From positions 11,249,145-11,313,144 of the forward strand of contig CM030852.1 in the NCBI GenBank assembly GCA_018105865.1: a stretch of 64,000 bases of DNA, written 5' to 3'. The stretch is from Metaphire vulgaris. Its lineage: Eukaryota > Annelida > Clitellata > Crassiclitellata > Megascolecidae. A program made the position numbers and the translations under genes. The notes under the pieces were generated by a model. It saw nothing but the letters and a program-made list of their open reading frames with translations. It was not told the DNA's origin and searched no databases. Each line of letters opens with the position of its first letter. The first letter of the stretch is position 1. Shown in pieces: positions 11,152-24,220 of this stretch.

Positions 11152-11562
11152 GTAAGTGTGATAAAACGTGCTCTATTAAATATTTTGAATATTTGTTTCA
11201 CTTATTCGTTTGTAAATTATATTTAATACACGCGATATAAAGAAGAAAATAGCACTTTTGTGGTATGTCGCTCAGAAATTTACTAAATGGTAATTGCAGC
11301 CATTACCTATTATGTCAATCGATACGGTTCTAATTGAGCTCCTTCCACTTCTATTGCGGCAGCAGCGCCACACATGCATAGTCGCATATATATGATTATT
11401 TACCTCTTTTGCACCAATTTTATTGCTAAAAAGCGTTAATCGATGGATCTACTTCAAATCTAAGAACTTGTTCAGTAAGGCCACTGTAAACCTGTTCGCC
11501 TATTAGGCTTAACCATTTTTCTTTGTTGTTCTAGATTTACTGGCTGTTACATCAATCCTTCA

Positions 11563-11748
11563 ATGGGTCTGACAAAGAATTATTTGAAGTTTGCTCCTGC
11601 TGGAGTCTGTAATGTGATTGGTAGCTCTTGGGCTGGAATTGAATTGTTGCCTTCCGGATCTTTGCCAGGACATACAGACATAGGCACTCATGTCTGTGTA
11701 GGAGCCTGCGAAAGTCTTGTTGTGTGGGACATTCGTACAGGAGATAAG
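11563..11748 (+). CDS. WDR3: WDR3 exon 1 (start, blade 1)
   Basis: 62 codons, ending in phase 0 before GTGGTT. It contains [10 protein letters not shown] and [19 protein letters not shown], the typical opening and first WD unit of WDR3. Confidence 0.93.
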
Positions 11749-14700
11749 GTGGTTGCAATGTTGCTCTTCATACATATATGCATATCTTTTTCTGTTGACA
11801 ATTTTTTGATAAGTTCCTCGATAACGAAGTACCGAGGGCATGAAAAAATATGTGCAAAAACGTGTGTTGCATTTTGCAACTGCAGACATTCTGTTTTATA
11901 ATTTGGCTGATTCTTGGCATTACATGTTTTTTTCTTTGAACCCCAACCTTCCAACCATTTGAGTACAAGAAATAATAATAGTAATAAAATAATAATAATA
12001 ATAATTGTAGTATAATGATAAAGATCAATCAATCAATCAATCAATAAACTTCTATGGCGCCACTATCATAATGCCCAGGGCATCAGCCGATGGCGCACCA
12101 AATCCAAATAGAATTAGAGCCAGGTCAATCCAGAAGATCAGTCAGAACAGCGGGGGAGCAATCTAAGGGGGATAAGCCAAGTCAAACAGGTAAGTTTTAA
12201 GACCAGATCTAAAAGATGATAAATTTTTAGTTTTACGCAGTGATATTGGTAATGAATTCCAAAGCTTAGGGCCACACACTGAGAAACAACTAGTGCCAAT
12301 GACGGTATTTTTTAGAATAAGGAACAACAAATGAAAGTCCTGCCGAATACCTAGTGGATTGAGTAGTAGGTCGAGGGATTAGTTGCATCTTAAGGTAATA
12401 GGGTTCATTATATAATATGGTTTTAAATACCAAAAACAAATTTTATAATTAATTCGAATTTGATGGGAAGCCAATGTAGGGACTGTCTTGTTGGAGTTAT
12501 ATGTTCAATCTTGGAGTTTTGGATATGACTCTAACTAAGGAATTTTGTACTCTCTGGAGTTTCTGCATATTTGAATTTGTGATGCCAAAAGCAAGGAATT
12601 ACAATAATCTAGACGACTAGATACCAATGCATTGGCTAACTGAATAAGAACAGGCTTAGGAGGAGATGTCTGATGCGATAGATGTCCCGAATATGATAAT
12701 GAGAAATTTTGCAGACTGAATTTATGTGACTAGTGAAAGAGAGGGAAGAGTCAAATATCACACCAAGGTTGCGAGCAGAAGTACTTCTAGGGACAACAGT
12801 GGAATCTCCTAATACTACGGATTTCAGAGATTCAAATTTAGTCAATTGAGCTGGAGTACCTAATAGCAAGAACTCAGTTTTTGATGAATTCAAAAGAAGC
12901 TTATTTGAATCCATCCATGACTGAATATTAGTAAAGACAGCGGATAGAGTCTTAAGGGATGAGATTGAAGAAGATTGATCAAAAGAAATGAGAATTTGAG
13001 TATCATCAGCATAAAGATGATACGCCATAATGATGTTCATCAAGAAGTGAACCCAAGGGGTTGTATAGAGAGTAAATAACAGAGGTCCAAGAACCGAGCC
13101 TTGAGGGACACCAAGACAGATCAGTGGGAATTGAGAGATTCTCATTTATTATCACTGATTGAGTAATAAAATAGAAGAAAACCAATGTAAAGCAAATGTA
13201 AAGATAATTATAATAGGCGTGCACTTGTATTGCAGCAGTACAAATACTCAAGATATCAATCGCGGAGCCGTTGCTTGGGTGGTGGGGGGGGGGAGCAAGC
13301 TGCCCCGGGCGCCATCCTGGGGCCGGTGCCAAAAACTATGGTTGATTTTATTCACGACAAGGAAAAATGGTCATTTGCACATTACTTCTTTCATTCTTTC
13401 ACCACTTTACTCTTGCAATGTCGTGAAAAGTCTGATAGGCAAAAAAAGGTCATCACCGGGTTTTTAGGCTTGGGGTGAATAAATTTATACCTTGCCTTGG
13501 GTGCCAAATACTCTAGCTGCAACTCTGTGACTAATGAGGCTAACAGCGATTTATTTGCTAAAAAACTCAAGATGCACCTGTTCGACATCTCATACAAGTG
13601 CAATGTGTAAAGCGCTTTTGCCTTAAGCCTCTGACTTTGTTACTGCGCTATATAAATTGTCGTATAAACTAACTGATCAAGCAGTGATACTCCATACCAG
13701 GTCGTTCCAGAGGTAAGCCGGAGTGGGAAACAGCTAAACAGACTGGAGGAAATGCCGCCTGGAAGAGATGTATTTTTAGTCTAGGTTTGTTGGACTTGCC
13801 AACAGACAGTGGAAGAGAATTCCATATTTTTGGGCGTGCGGCTGAAATTTTCATTTGCAGTCTTGGCTCTGGGTACATTTAGCAATAAATCAACAAACTT
13901 TGGGTTTCAATTGGTGGTGTACACTAGCCTCATGATGTTTTATAAACCAACTTGCCCCCTCCTGGAAAATAAAATGCCAATATTTCCTATTGAAATTTTA
14001 AAACCTTGATAAAATATTGGTTTGACCATTGTGTTAATTGTGATTCCAATAATCTTGGAAAAATTTATGTGGCATTAACTGTTGTTTTGCCCCAGTTGGA
14101 AAAATTTCTGTATTATTATCCTATTTTTATAAACCAATGAATCAAAATTGAATATAATTCAACAGGTAAATTATTGTATGCTAATATAATGTGACATTTA
14201 TCATTGTGGTTTTGATGACTTAGAATTTAAACAAGAAAAATAGCCATACACTCCAATTTTGAAAATGAAATGCATAAACACCTAATCAGAATTAACTGTT
14301 CATAGTTTTTATTATTATTATTATCCTATTTCAAAGCTGAATCAAAATAACTTTGATTGCTAGCTGTAAATTATTGTATGGTTTGACAAGATCAACAACA
14401 AAAATAAAACAAAGAATGAACATAAAGAAAATCATTGTATTTAACCCTTTGCATAAGTGAGACTTGGAAAACCATTTGAGGTGCAAAGAACTTTCTCAAA
14501 ATTATGAAGAACAGTAAAATAGCAAAATAGTTGCCACTGCCTGTTACAGAAAACAACATACACAAAAATTTGCCACTGCCTTGAATAAATGGCAAAATAG
14601 TTGCCTCTGCCTGGTTAGCACAAAGTGATTGGAAAATTAGTTTTCACAACTGTTAATTCCTAGTAAAACAAGGCATGATGCCCAGAAGTACAGACAAGAT

Positions 14701-17700
14701 CAACAATAGCAAAATGGTTTGACAAATATATATAAAAAATGAACAAAGAATTGTTCAACTGAAACCCAAAAAATCATCCAAATAGTCATTGAAAGGAAAA
14801 CACGCGCAATCAACCATCAGTGGCAAAACAGTATTTAAAGCCATATCTGCAGAATGAATGCTGAAAGGCTGATAAAAAGAATCATGCTTGGAGTAATGGA
14901 CGGCTTTTTTATTTCAGAAGTTTTATAAATTTCTGAAATATTTTAAAAATTTGATGCAACAAAAATTTCCTGAAATAACTATCTTTAGTCATAAATGTTA
15001 TTGTATTTGAACAATTTTAAACATTTCATTGTATTTAGCAGTATGTGATTTTTGTTGTTGTTTTATGCTTTCTTTTAATTAGGTTAAAACACTTACAAAT
15101 GGTGTTTCCATGGTGACATCGATTGCATATAATGGTAGCAGCCATTTGGCTGTTGGTTACCTCAATGGAAGCGTGTCAGTTTTTCCACTTAACGATGCGG
15201 GGGAGAGTGTGATATTTGAAGGTCACCAGTCTTCCGTGGCGTGCCTTGCATTCGATTCGGATGAAGGCTTAAGATTGGCTTCTGGTGGAAAGGTGAATTG
15301 TTTTTCAAACCATGTCGATTTTTGATATTCAATATAAGGATTTTTACTATGACATCATTAAATTGAGGCTTTGCAGATATTTGCTAAGATCCTGCATGGT
15401 AGGTGGTGGTGGTGGTGGTGGTGGTGGTGGTGGCGGTGGTTCCAGTGGTGGTTCTCTGCTCTAAGGCAGGTCCATTTGACTTTTGTCACCAGGGGCAGTG
15501 TTTAATCTAGACTGGACTCCGGGAGGGGGAACTGACAAGGCCGGAGGAAGTCAGCTAGGGGCTGCTGTTAGTTGATGTAGTAAGCCAAAATTTATGGTGG
15601 AATTTGAAATTTCCGGGGGAAAAAGGGCAATCTCTCCCCCGGAAACGGCTTAGATTAAACCCTGACCAGGGGATGAGAAGAGTGAGGTTGGTGATGTATG
15701 TGTTTCCTTCTTCATAGACAACTAATGTGCTCATCTTGTCCAAAGACTCCACACAGGGGCTAAGGTCAGATTCGAACCTGATACCCTCTGATTCAGTGGC
15801 CCTGTTGGGACCCTGATTGTACTACATACCTAACAACAAATGGTTGGCCCCCATGATTAGAAGTTGCCACACCAACGGCCCACCCACTTGCCAAATCCTG
15901 GAGCCGCCACTGCTCTGATTGTGTGGCAAATATCCTACCACTACTCCAACCCACCTCCTGCTGTTAGAAATAGAGAAATAAATGTCCTAACTTGGTCATG
16001 CAGAAGAAATTGGAAGCCACAGAAAAGTGGTTTTTGCAAAGGATGCTGAAAACTTCACAGACGGAAAAGAAAACCAATGCAGAGATCTTGAATGAAATTG
16101 AAATAAAAAGAAGTCTGATGGTAACCATCAAAAAAAGGCAGCTTTCCTTCTTTGGACACATGATGAGGAAGGAAGGACTGGAGCATTTGGCAATAACTGG
16201 AAAAGTGGAGGGAAAAAGAGACTGCCTATGAGAAGGGATTGAGGGAGTAAGGAATAACATCGAATTAATAAGAGGATGTTAAGATTGAACAATTTAATGG
16301 AAATCCATGGTCACTAGCGTAGAAATACACAGCACCTAAAGAAGAAGAACTTGTGTTGGAACATCATGTATTTGCTTATGTGGCATGTGTTGAAATGACA
16401 GAATTTAATTATAGTAATATTGGTTTATAAGAGGCTGTAACTGCTATACAGTGAAACCCGCTTAATTGCATAGGTGCCGTGCAAGCCTTGCCTATGCGTT
16501 TAACTGGGCTATGCGAATAGTTATTAATAATTAATTGATAATTGATTAATCTGATAATTAATTGTATGCACAAAACACTGGTTTGGGTTTTTATGTTGAT
16601 ATGTGATTATACGGGTTATGCAATTAAGCGGTATGCAATTAAGTGGGATCCACTGTACTTGATTTGTGTATGTTATATCTTGATAGGATACTGACATTAT
16701 TGTATGGGATATTGTCAGTCAGCGGGGATTGTATCGCCTGAAAGGTCACAAGAACGAAGTGACAAGAGTGCGGTTCGTTCCAAAACGAAACATTTTGGTG
16801 TCAAGGTAAAGTGTTCATGGAGCGCGTAATCATGTTTGAATTACAGTTGAACTTACTTCATTATAACGCACCTATCGGGTCTGTCAAAATTTGGTACTTT
16901 ATATCCGAGGTAAGTTATATCCAATGCCATCCAATACAGTAGTGCATCAAATGGGACAGTATACATTGTGGTACATCATAACCGAGTATGCATTATAATT
17001 GAGTTAGTTATATAGAGGTTGTACTGTATAAACATTTAGAAGGTTGTTGCTCTTGAGAAAATGGATAATTGAGTGACAGTTGATGGAAAGTTGAGCTGCT
17101 CTGCAATACAAATGCTTGTTTAACCCTTTTGCTACCATGGTATGTGCAAAAATGTATGTTGACATGTTTACGAATCATGATGGTACAGAGCACTAAAGGT
17201 TCATTATATGTTGACAAATGGATGTGAAATGGTTAAAGTCAAACTCTTCTCAATTCCATTTTCATTATTTAGTCTGCATAAAACAGCAATGGTGATTAGC
17301 AGACTGTGTATTTTATAATAGGGTTTTCCCAAACTTTTTGGAACTGCGACCCACTTCAGCGGCTTTGTAACGTGCCGTGACCCAGCAAACTTATTGTCAA
17401 CTAAAATTGGTTAAAACACTAATCATTTTAATATAGGCTGTGTATGGAGAACTATAGGCATATAAATTTCTTAAAACCTAAGCCTTTTGCAACTTTCAAG
17501 GCTTGTGACATTGTGATATTGGTCACAAAATGGCGCTTTTTAATCTAATTTTGCGCTATCTGGTGACCCATTAGATTGAGCCCTGCGACCCACTTTTGGG
17601 TTGCGACCAGGGTGCGATTTGAGACCTGGAGCAGTGGGGGGGGATTTGTCGAGCTTGGGGGATGTAGTTGTTGGGAAAGTGTAGCAGTGGGGAGGTGTGG

Positions 17701-20700
17701 TGGTGGGGGGTGTAGCAGTAGGGGGATGCAGTTGGGCAGTGGGGGGGGAATCCCCCTACCCCTACAAATTGCGCCCTGATTGCGACCCACGGTTTGGGAA
17801 ACACCGTTTTATAATATTAATCTTACGACTAAATATTAATGTGAGCTCAGCTGTTTAGGTTAAAATTAATAACAATAGGTTACTTGGCATAAAACTTGGA
17901 CAGTATTTGGTGGGAGCAATGAGCGTGGTGAGTGTTTAGATTTCTTTTGTTGATCTATATACGACGATTTATGATCTTATTTCTTCGCAGTTCGAGAGAT
18001 ACGTTTGTCAAATTCTGGGATCTTGATATCCAGCATTGCTTCAAAACGATCACAGATCACACATCATCGGTAAGTGAAGCTATTTGGCGTCATTCCGGAA
18101 GAATCTAAGACTGATGTATTCAACAAATCATACAAGTTACATTTGTTAAAATTGCCCTAGACTTTGGCCTCTGTTATGACCACAGCATTACAAAAGTTGT
18201 CTTGATAATAGTAGGAGTAATAATAATAATTCTTGCTATTCCTATCACTGTAATAATTTATATTCATTAAATTAGATTTTCTTCTGTGATATGTTTTGGC
18301 ATTGACTGTTGTTGTGCTGTCTCTTTGAACTGTATTTATAATATTACCACATTTTACTAGATATAAAAAATTAAATGACTTTATTCATGTAATAAAGCAT
18401 AAGATTATAATAAATTTATGAATATAAGTTATAATAATATTTTTTTACATTTGAAAGAGCACATGTAGTTTGATGCAAAGAGGTTTTGCTTTGTTCTACC
18501 CGAATAATTTCAATACATTGATGTACATGATTATTTCTGTGACGTAGGTGGGAGATTTCATATTTTTAAAGGATTACAGTTACATGGTTACGGGCTCAGC
18601 GATGCAAGATTTGAAAGTGTGGTCATTGGAATACATTGAGGTTTGCTGAAATATATTCCTAACATGTTCTTGAATGATGTTCCTGAATGTTTATGAATTT
18701 GCAAGAAAATATGAGCTTCTTTTCATGAATGTACCGCTCATCATCGTATTAATGATAGTAGTGGTGGTGGTGGTGGTGGTGTTGGAAGTGGAAGTGGTAG
18801 TAGTTGTAGTTGTAAAAGTTGTAGTAGTAGTTGTAGTTGTAGTGTAGTAGTTATAGTAGTAGTCATCATCATGGTGTGCCATCGTCAAGTCGAAGGTTGT
18901 CAGTCGCGATTTGTTGCCATTTATCTTGTTCTTCAGCCATTCTTTTCATTTACCCATAATTTTCGATGCCAGTCCAGTTTTCTATGTCTTCCAGCCACGT
19001 TCTTCGAGGTCGTTTCTTTTGTTTCTTTTTCTTCATATTTCTCTTCCAAGACGTTTAGCGCTTTACTGCTAAGCTACCTTAATACTGTTGCTTGAATTTA
19101 GATTGTTTGTAAATAGGCTGATTTCCTTGAGCTTCTTAAACTATGATGTAGCAGTTGTGAAACTGGTCTGTTGCAGAATAGGGTTTCTTAGAAGATATGT
19201 ATTCATTCTAATAATTTTTTTATTTGTTTTGGATAGTACGCCCTCATTTCGAGACTATCCAGCTTAAAACATTATGCTGTATTTGTTTGACTTTGTTAGA
19301 AGGATGTCATTGAATTGGCTGATAAAATACCTCGACTGGAGACTTTTGATGATGAAAATGAAGAGGTAATTTGTGTGCATTATATAAGCAGTTAGCTGTA
19401 TGTATGTAAAAAGGTGATGGTTTCGTCCATACTCGAATTTGATCATTGGGGCCCAGCGCCAATCTCCCATGTCAGGCAAGCGACAACACAGGTGTCTTGC
19501 GTCATTCATCTTCATCATCACCATCATCATCATTTCCTCTTTTCGTCAATAGTTGAAGAAAAGGTGACATCATGAATCAAGCATTTCCAGGCAGTTCATT
19601 CTTTAATTGTTTTTGTCACTCCTGTTTTAGTCATTCCAGCCCAATCTTCTATATAGTCTACCTATTTTCTGTTTTTTCCGGCCTCTCTTTCTTTTTCCTG
19701 TCATGATACCTTGTTGAATTGAATCTAGAGTTATTTGGACTGGATGCACACTCAGAATGGAAGAAATAAGAAACCCAAAACAAATTTTCAACTGCAAACC
19801 AGAGGGAAGAAGATCTAAAGGAAGACCGAAATGACGATGGCTGGACGGATTGGAAGAGGATCTGCACATGGCATGGCTGAATCTCAACGGAAAAACTGAC
19901 AGAAGACACTGACCGACCTTGGATGAAATAGCAAAGGACAGAGAACTTTGGAGAGATGTCATGGAGAAGTCAATAGATGGAACCAACTGGAGGACAAAGA
20001 CCTGACCTGTCCTGACCTGACCCTGATGTGTAATTGCATACACGTTACATATATGCTTTTATATATTGGACTAAATTGTTTGTACATTTTGCTTGTACGG
20101 TGGTTATAAATGATTACAAAGTTGAAATTCTGTTACAAATGTTTATGGTTCTTTGATGTGAATGGTGGTTAGCTAGAAATTATTAATAATTAATAATTTT
20201 AATTTTAAAGGCTATTTAGAATGTGAGTTTTTATTTCGTACCTAGCAACAAGTCAAATGTTCACTTTTGGGAACGATTCCAAAAGAATGTAAAGAAGAGA
20301 TTCTCTCAATGTCTACCAAAGGCAGTTTGTTTGGCTTTCATGTAAGACAAAATACTTTTAAATTAATAGTGATTTTTGATAATAATATTTGAATGCAAAT
20401 TGATTACTAGCAGGTGATATTTGAAAGGGTTTTACCCAAGAATTATTTGTCTGATTGGTTTGTAGCAATGGTATTAGCTAAGAATGACTAAAAGTCTCGA
20501 GAGGTGGTACAGTAGAACCTCATTATACCGAACTCGCTTATATCGAAATCACATTTATATCGAAGTTTGAGCGCCGGTCCCGCCAAAACTGTGTTAATGA
20601 TACAGGAATCGGATATATCGAACCTCGGATATATCGAAGTATTTATCACGGTCCCTTGAACTTCGATATAACGAGGTTTTACTGTATTGTCCCGTAGCTC

Positions 20701-22470
20701 CTCTGGGAGAGCATTCCAGTAAGGTCCTAGTGTCCTAAAAGAACGATCGCCAATCTTTGTGCTGGTTCGAGCAGTGACCAAAGTTCTTGTGTTGTTGGTC
20801 AATAGCTTGGCAAGCTACATTTATTATTACTTGACTTTTCTTTTTTTCACTTTAAATTTTGTGCCCCAAGAATTCTGCGTCGTCCAGAGCGACCGCTTCT
20901 CTGGTCCCCATGCTCCAGTATCCAGAACAATCTCTATGGTCACTGATCTATGCCCACCAGCAAGAAATCTGCTTCTGCCATTGGTGTCTATTAATAGACA
21001 GCAATGGTTTCTATGGTTTCTGCCCACCAGTGGGCGGAGCAACCGGACCCTGTTGGTAAACACTGGATACCCCTATACGCCGCTGGTTGACTCAAGAGCT
21101 GGAGACATCAACTTGAAGATGGCACTCCACAATTATTTGATGCTGCAATACAGTGGCCAAAATTGGTGGCAGCCATGGTGGTAGACTGACACATTGATAA
21201 AAAGTCGATTATAATCGAGAATGAGCGTTTTTATTACATAGTATGTTCAAAATTTTGTATTATACTATTATTATTAATATTGTTATTTTATTATAGAGGC
21301 AAATTGTATAGCATTTTCGGTGCGGCAAGAACCGGAGTCAAGGGTCACCTTAACAAACGTCATTGGTGTAGTCACAGGGCGGGCAGGGGGCGCTAGGCCC
21401 CCGAATTTCGAATGGGACCAGTTGTGAGATTCGTGTAAACCATTGAGTATTTGTGGGGGGTGGTAGGTAGTATATGGGATCAAAGAGAATGGAAGAAATT
21501 TTAAAGTGCTACAGGACGGGTGACGTTTTACTTTACTCGTCAGCATTTTGTCTGGACCCCATGCCTGGAACGGGGCGGGAAGATAGAAGTGTAGTATTGT
21601 CATTGGGCAGGCACGCCGATGAAACGGGTTCAATCCCATAGGAGCCCCTAAGGTCGACTCAGCCTTAATCGCTAGAGGGCGATAGTAACATCAAAATGAG
21701 TAGCAATGGCAACATTGCGAAAGTAACCATGGGGTTGGCGGAAGAGGTTGGCCACCGTCCGCCGATGTATGGCTTAGCCACCAATGGGCTGATGGCCACA
21801 AAATACTGGGATCAGCACCGAACCTACGGGCATTGAGCCTAGGGTGAAAATTTACTCTTTTTTTTACATGCCTGGAACGCCCTTCCACCAGCGCTACGGA
21901 ACATAAAGTCGCCCGTCGCTTTCCGTAAACAGTTGAAGACACATCTGTTTAATTGGGCTTATAATATAATAGACAGTAATTGTAATGCGCTTGCTAACAT
22001 TAACTTATTAGGCGCAATATAAATATCTAATAAATTAAATTGAATGAGAATAATATGTTTTGCTGTTGTGGTGTGGTGCTTGATGCGTTTGCTTGAACCT
22101 TAAGCGTAATTTGCTTTTTTCCGGTGATCTCAGGGCAACGACAAGAAGCTTGCGGTCTACAGAACGCGCTCAGACGAAGAGATCGAACATAGACTTAAAA
22201 AGCGGACGAAAAAATTAAAGAAGCAAGCAGCGTTGGTAGTTCTAATGCGCGCATAATGATTGTATTCTATGTTGATTCAGTGTGAAACTGCTGCTGTGAG
22301 AGTTTAGTGTTCAAATAACAGAATTTGTAGAATTATTGCTAATCGTCACTGCCCGTGCGATAGGAGTTTTGTGAATCAGTGAAAGATAGAGGGTTCATGT
22401 TCATTGTTCTGTGTATGTTTGTGTGTGCCTGTGTGTATGTGTTTGTATGTTTCTGTGTGTATGTTTCTCT

Positions 22471-22504
<34 letters not shown>

Positions 22505-23091
22505 CGTGTAGTTTCTTCTTTTGTTCCCCTGTGTTTGTTTATTGACTGTGAAAAGGTTCTAACCCCTTAACTGGGTGCCCCGAGTAACGCTCGTCCATTT
22601 TACATTGAGTTACAAATAGTTGCCCAGTTAAGGGGTTAACCAGCCATTTATTTGTAATGTAATGTTGAATGGACAAGTATTCTCGGGACAGCAGGTTAAA
22701 GGGTTAACCTTGATTCTGAAGTAAAGATGGTCCTTTTGTGTAAAATACTTCTCTTTATTTTGCCTCAAATCATGCAAACTTTGATTAATATTGGACTCGG
22801 AATTTAATTGTCGTCAAAATTCACTTTCATTTTTGTCTATTTTATTTGGAGCACAGTATTTTACAGAGCCTAGATATAATAATTATGCTCAGATTTTGTA
22901 ATCTTGATTTGGAGATCATTTCGATATGAACCCATTAAGAAAGATTCCGTCAGAGGACACTGATTGATTTTTGATTGGAATTAAAAGAATTAAAAGTTAC
23001 TTTTCATTTCTCTATATTTAACAGAGGCAACAGTCTCTCTAGAGAGAGACTATTGTCTTTTATCGGTCCGTAAATGCCCTTGTTTAGCATG

Positions 23092-23159
<68 letters not shown>

Positions 23160-23960
23160 ATTAAAAACCCATCTTTTTGACCTGGCCTATCCACCATAAA
23201 CTGTCACCCGTTTGCCTGGCTGGATACCCTGGATTTGACCTGGATCTTTAATTATTTGGATTTGGTGTGCCATCGGTTGATGCTCCTGTGCATTATGAAG
23301 TGACGATATAGAAGTCTAAGATTAGATTAGATTAGTAATATACCTATTTTCATGTTATTGAAATATCAGATATTTTGGTTTAATTACAAGATTTTAATTT
23401 ATCACTTTTACCAGTAAACTTAAATCTTGTGTTGAGTTTTGATTACTAAAGATGCAGATTATAGTTTTCGTGTCATCGATTCTAAGACTTCCTACCTGGA
23501 TCTACAACCTCTACCACCACGGACTACGGATTACGGACTATGGATTTATCTAGACTGAGCGCTCGTAAATAAGCTGGTGCACTGCGCCAAGCTTTAGGGC
23601 AGCGCTATAGAAATTTCGTGTTTTTACTTACCTACTTACTTACTTACTTAAGACATGGGCCATTTAATTTCATTTTGAATTATTAAGAACTTATTTTGTT
23701 GCAGTGAGAATGGTCATGGTCAGACCGATTCTGGCGTTGCAGTTTCTCTGACCATCGATGACTTGGTCGTTAAGTTGCAGACGATTGTCACGAGTTTCAA
23801 AATACGGGCATTTCAAATTTTGGAACACGGAGAAGAGAAGGCGAAGGTTTGTGTAACACTTTGGCAAATTACACTATGTAATGTGTTCAAGCAGTTCTCC
23901 TAGACAATCCTCTTAATGTTCTATCTATAATTTACCACACAAATCTTAACATTCTATAAT

Positions 23961-24000
<40 letters not shown>

Positions 24001-24173
24001 TTAACGTGCTTTTAAGTGGTTTAGGGGCTTATAGTCAACGTTGCGATGAGTTGGTGGGCATAGCTTGCCTGTGTTAACGAAAAAAATACAAAACAAATGG
24101 TCTTTGTAACTCCCTACATTAATAACCTAGTTTCCCAAATAACTTTTAGGTCCGCTTGACAAATGCCCAGAAC

Positions 24174-24220
<47 letters not shown>

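Noticed and set aside
20759..21184. 141-residue plus-strand ORF as an exon of WDR3 or another gene
   Set aside because: No similarity to WDR3, no flanking splice sites that keep phase, and it overlaps a LINE end on the other strand.
22240..23700. Candidate missing WDR3 exon after TTTAACAG at 23024
   Set aside because: Contains an in-frame TAG in the needed phase and a 20-bp perfect palindrome; nothing matches the linker.
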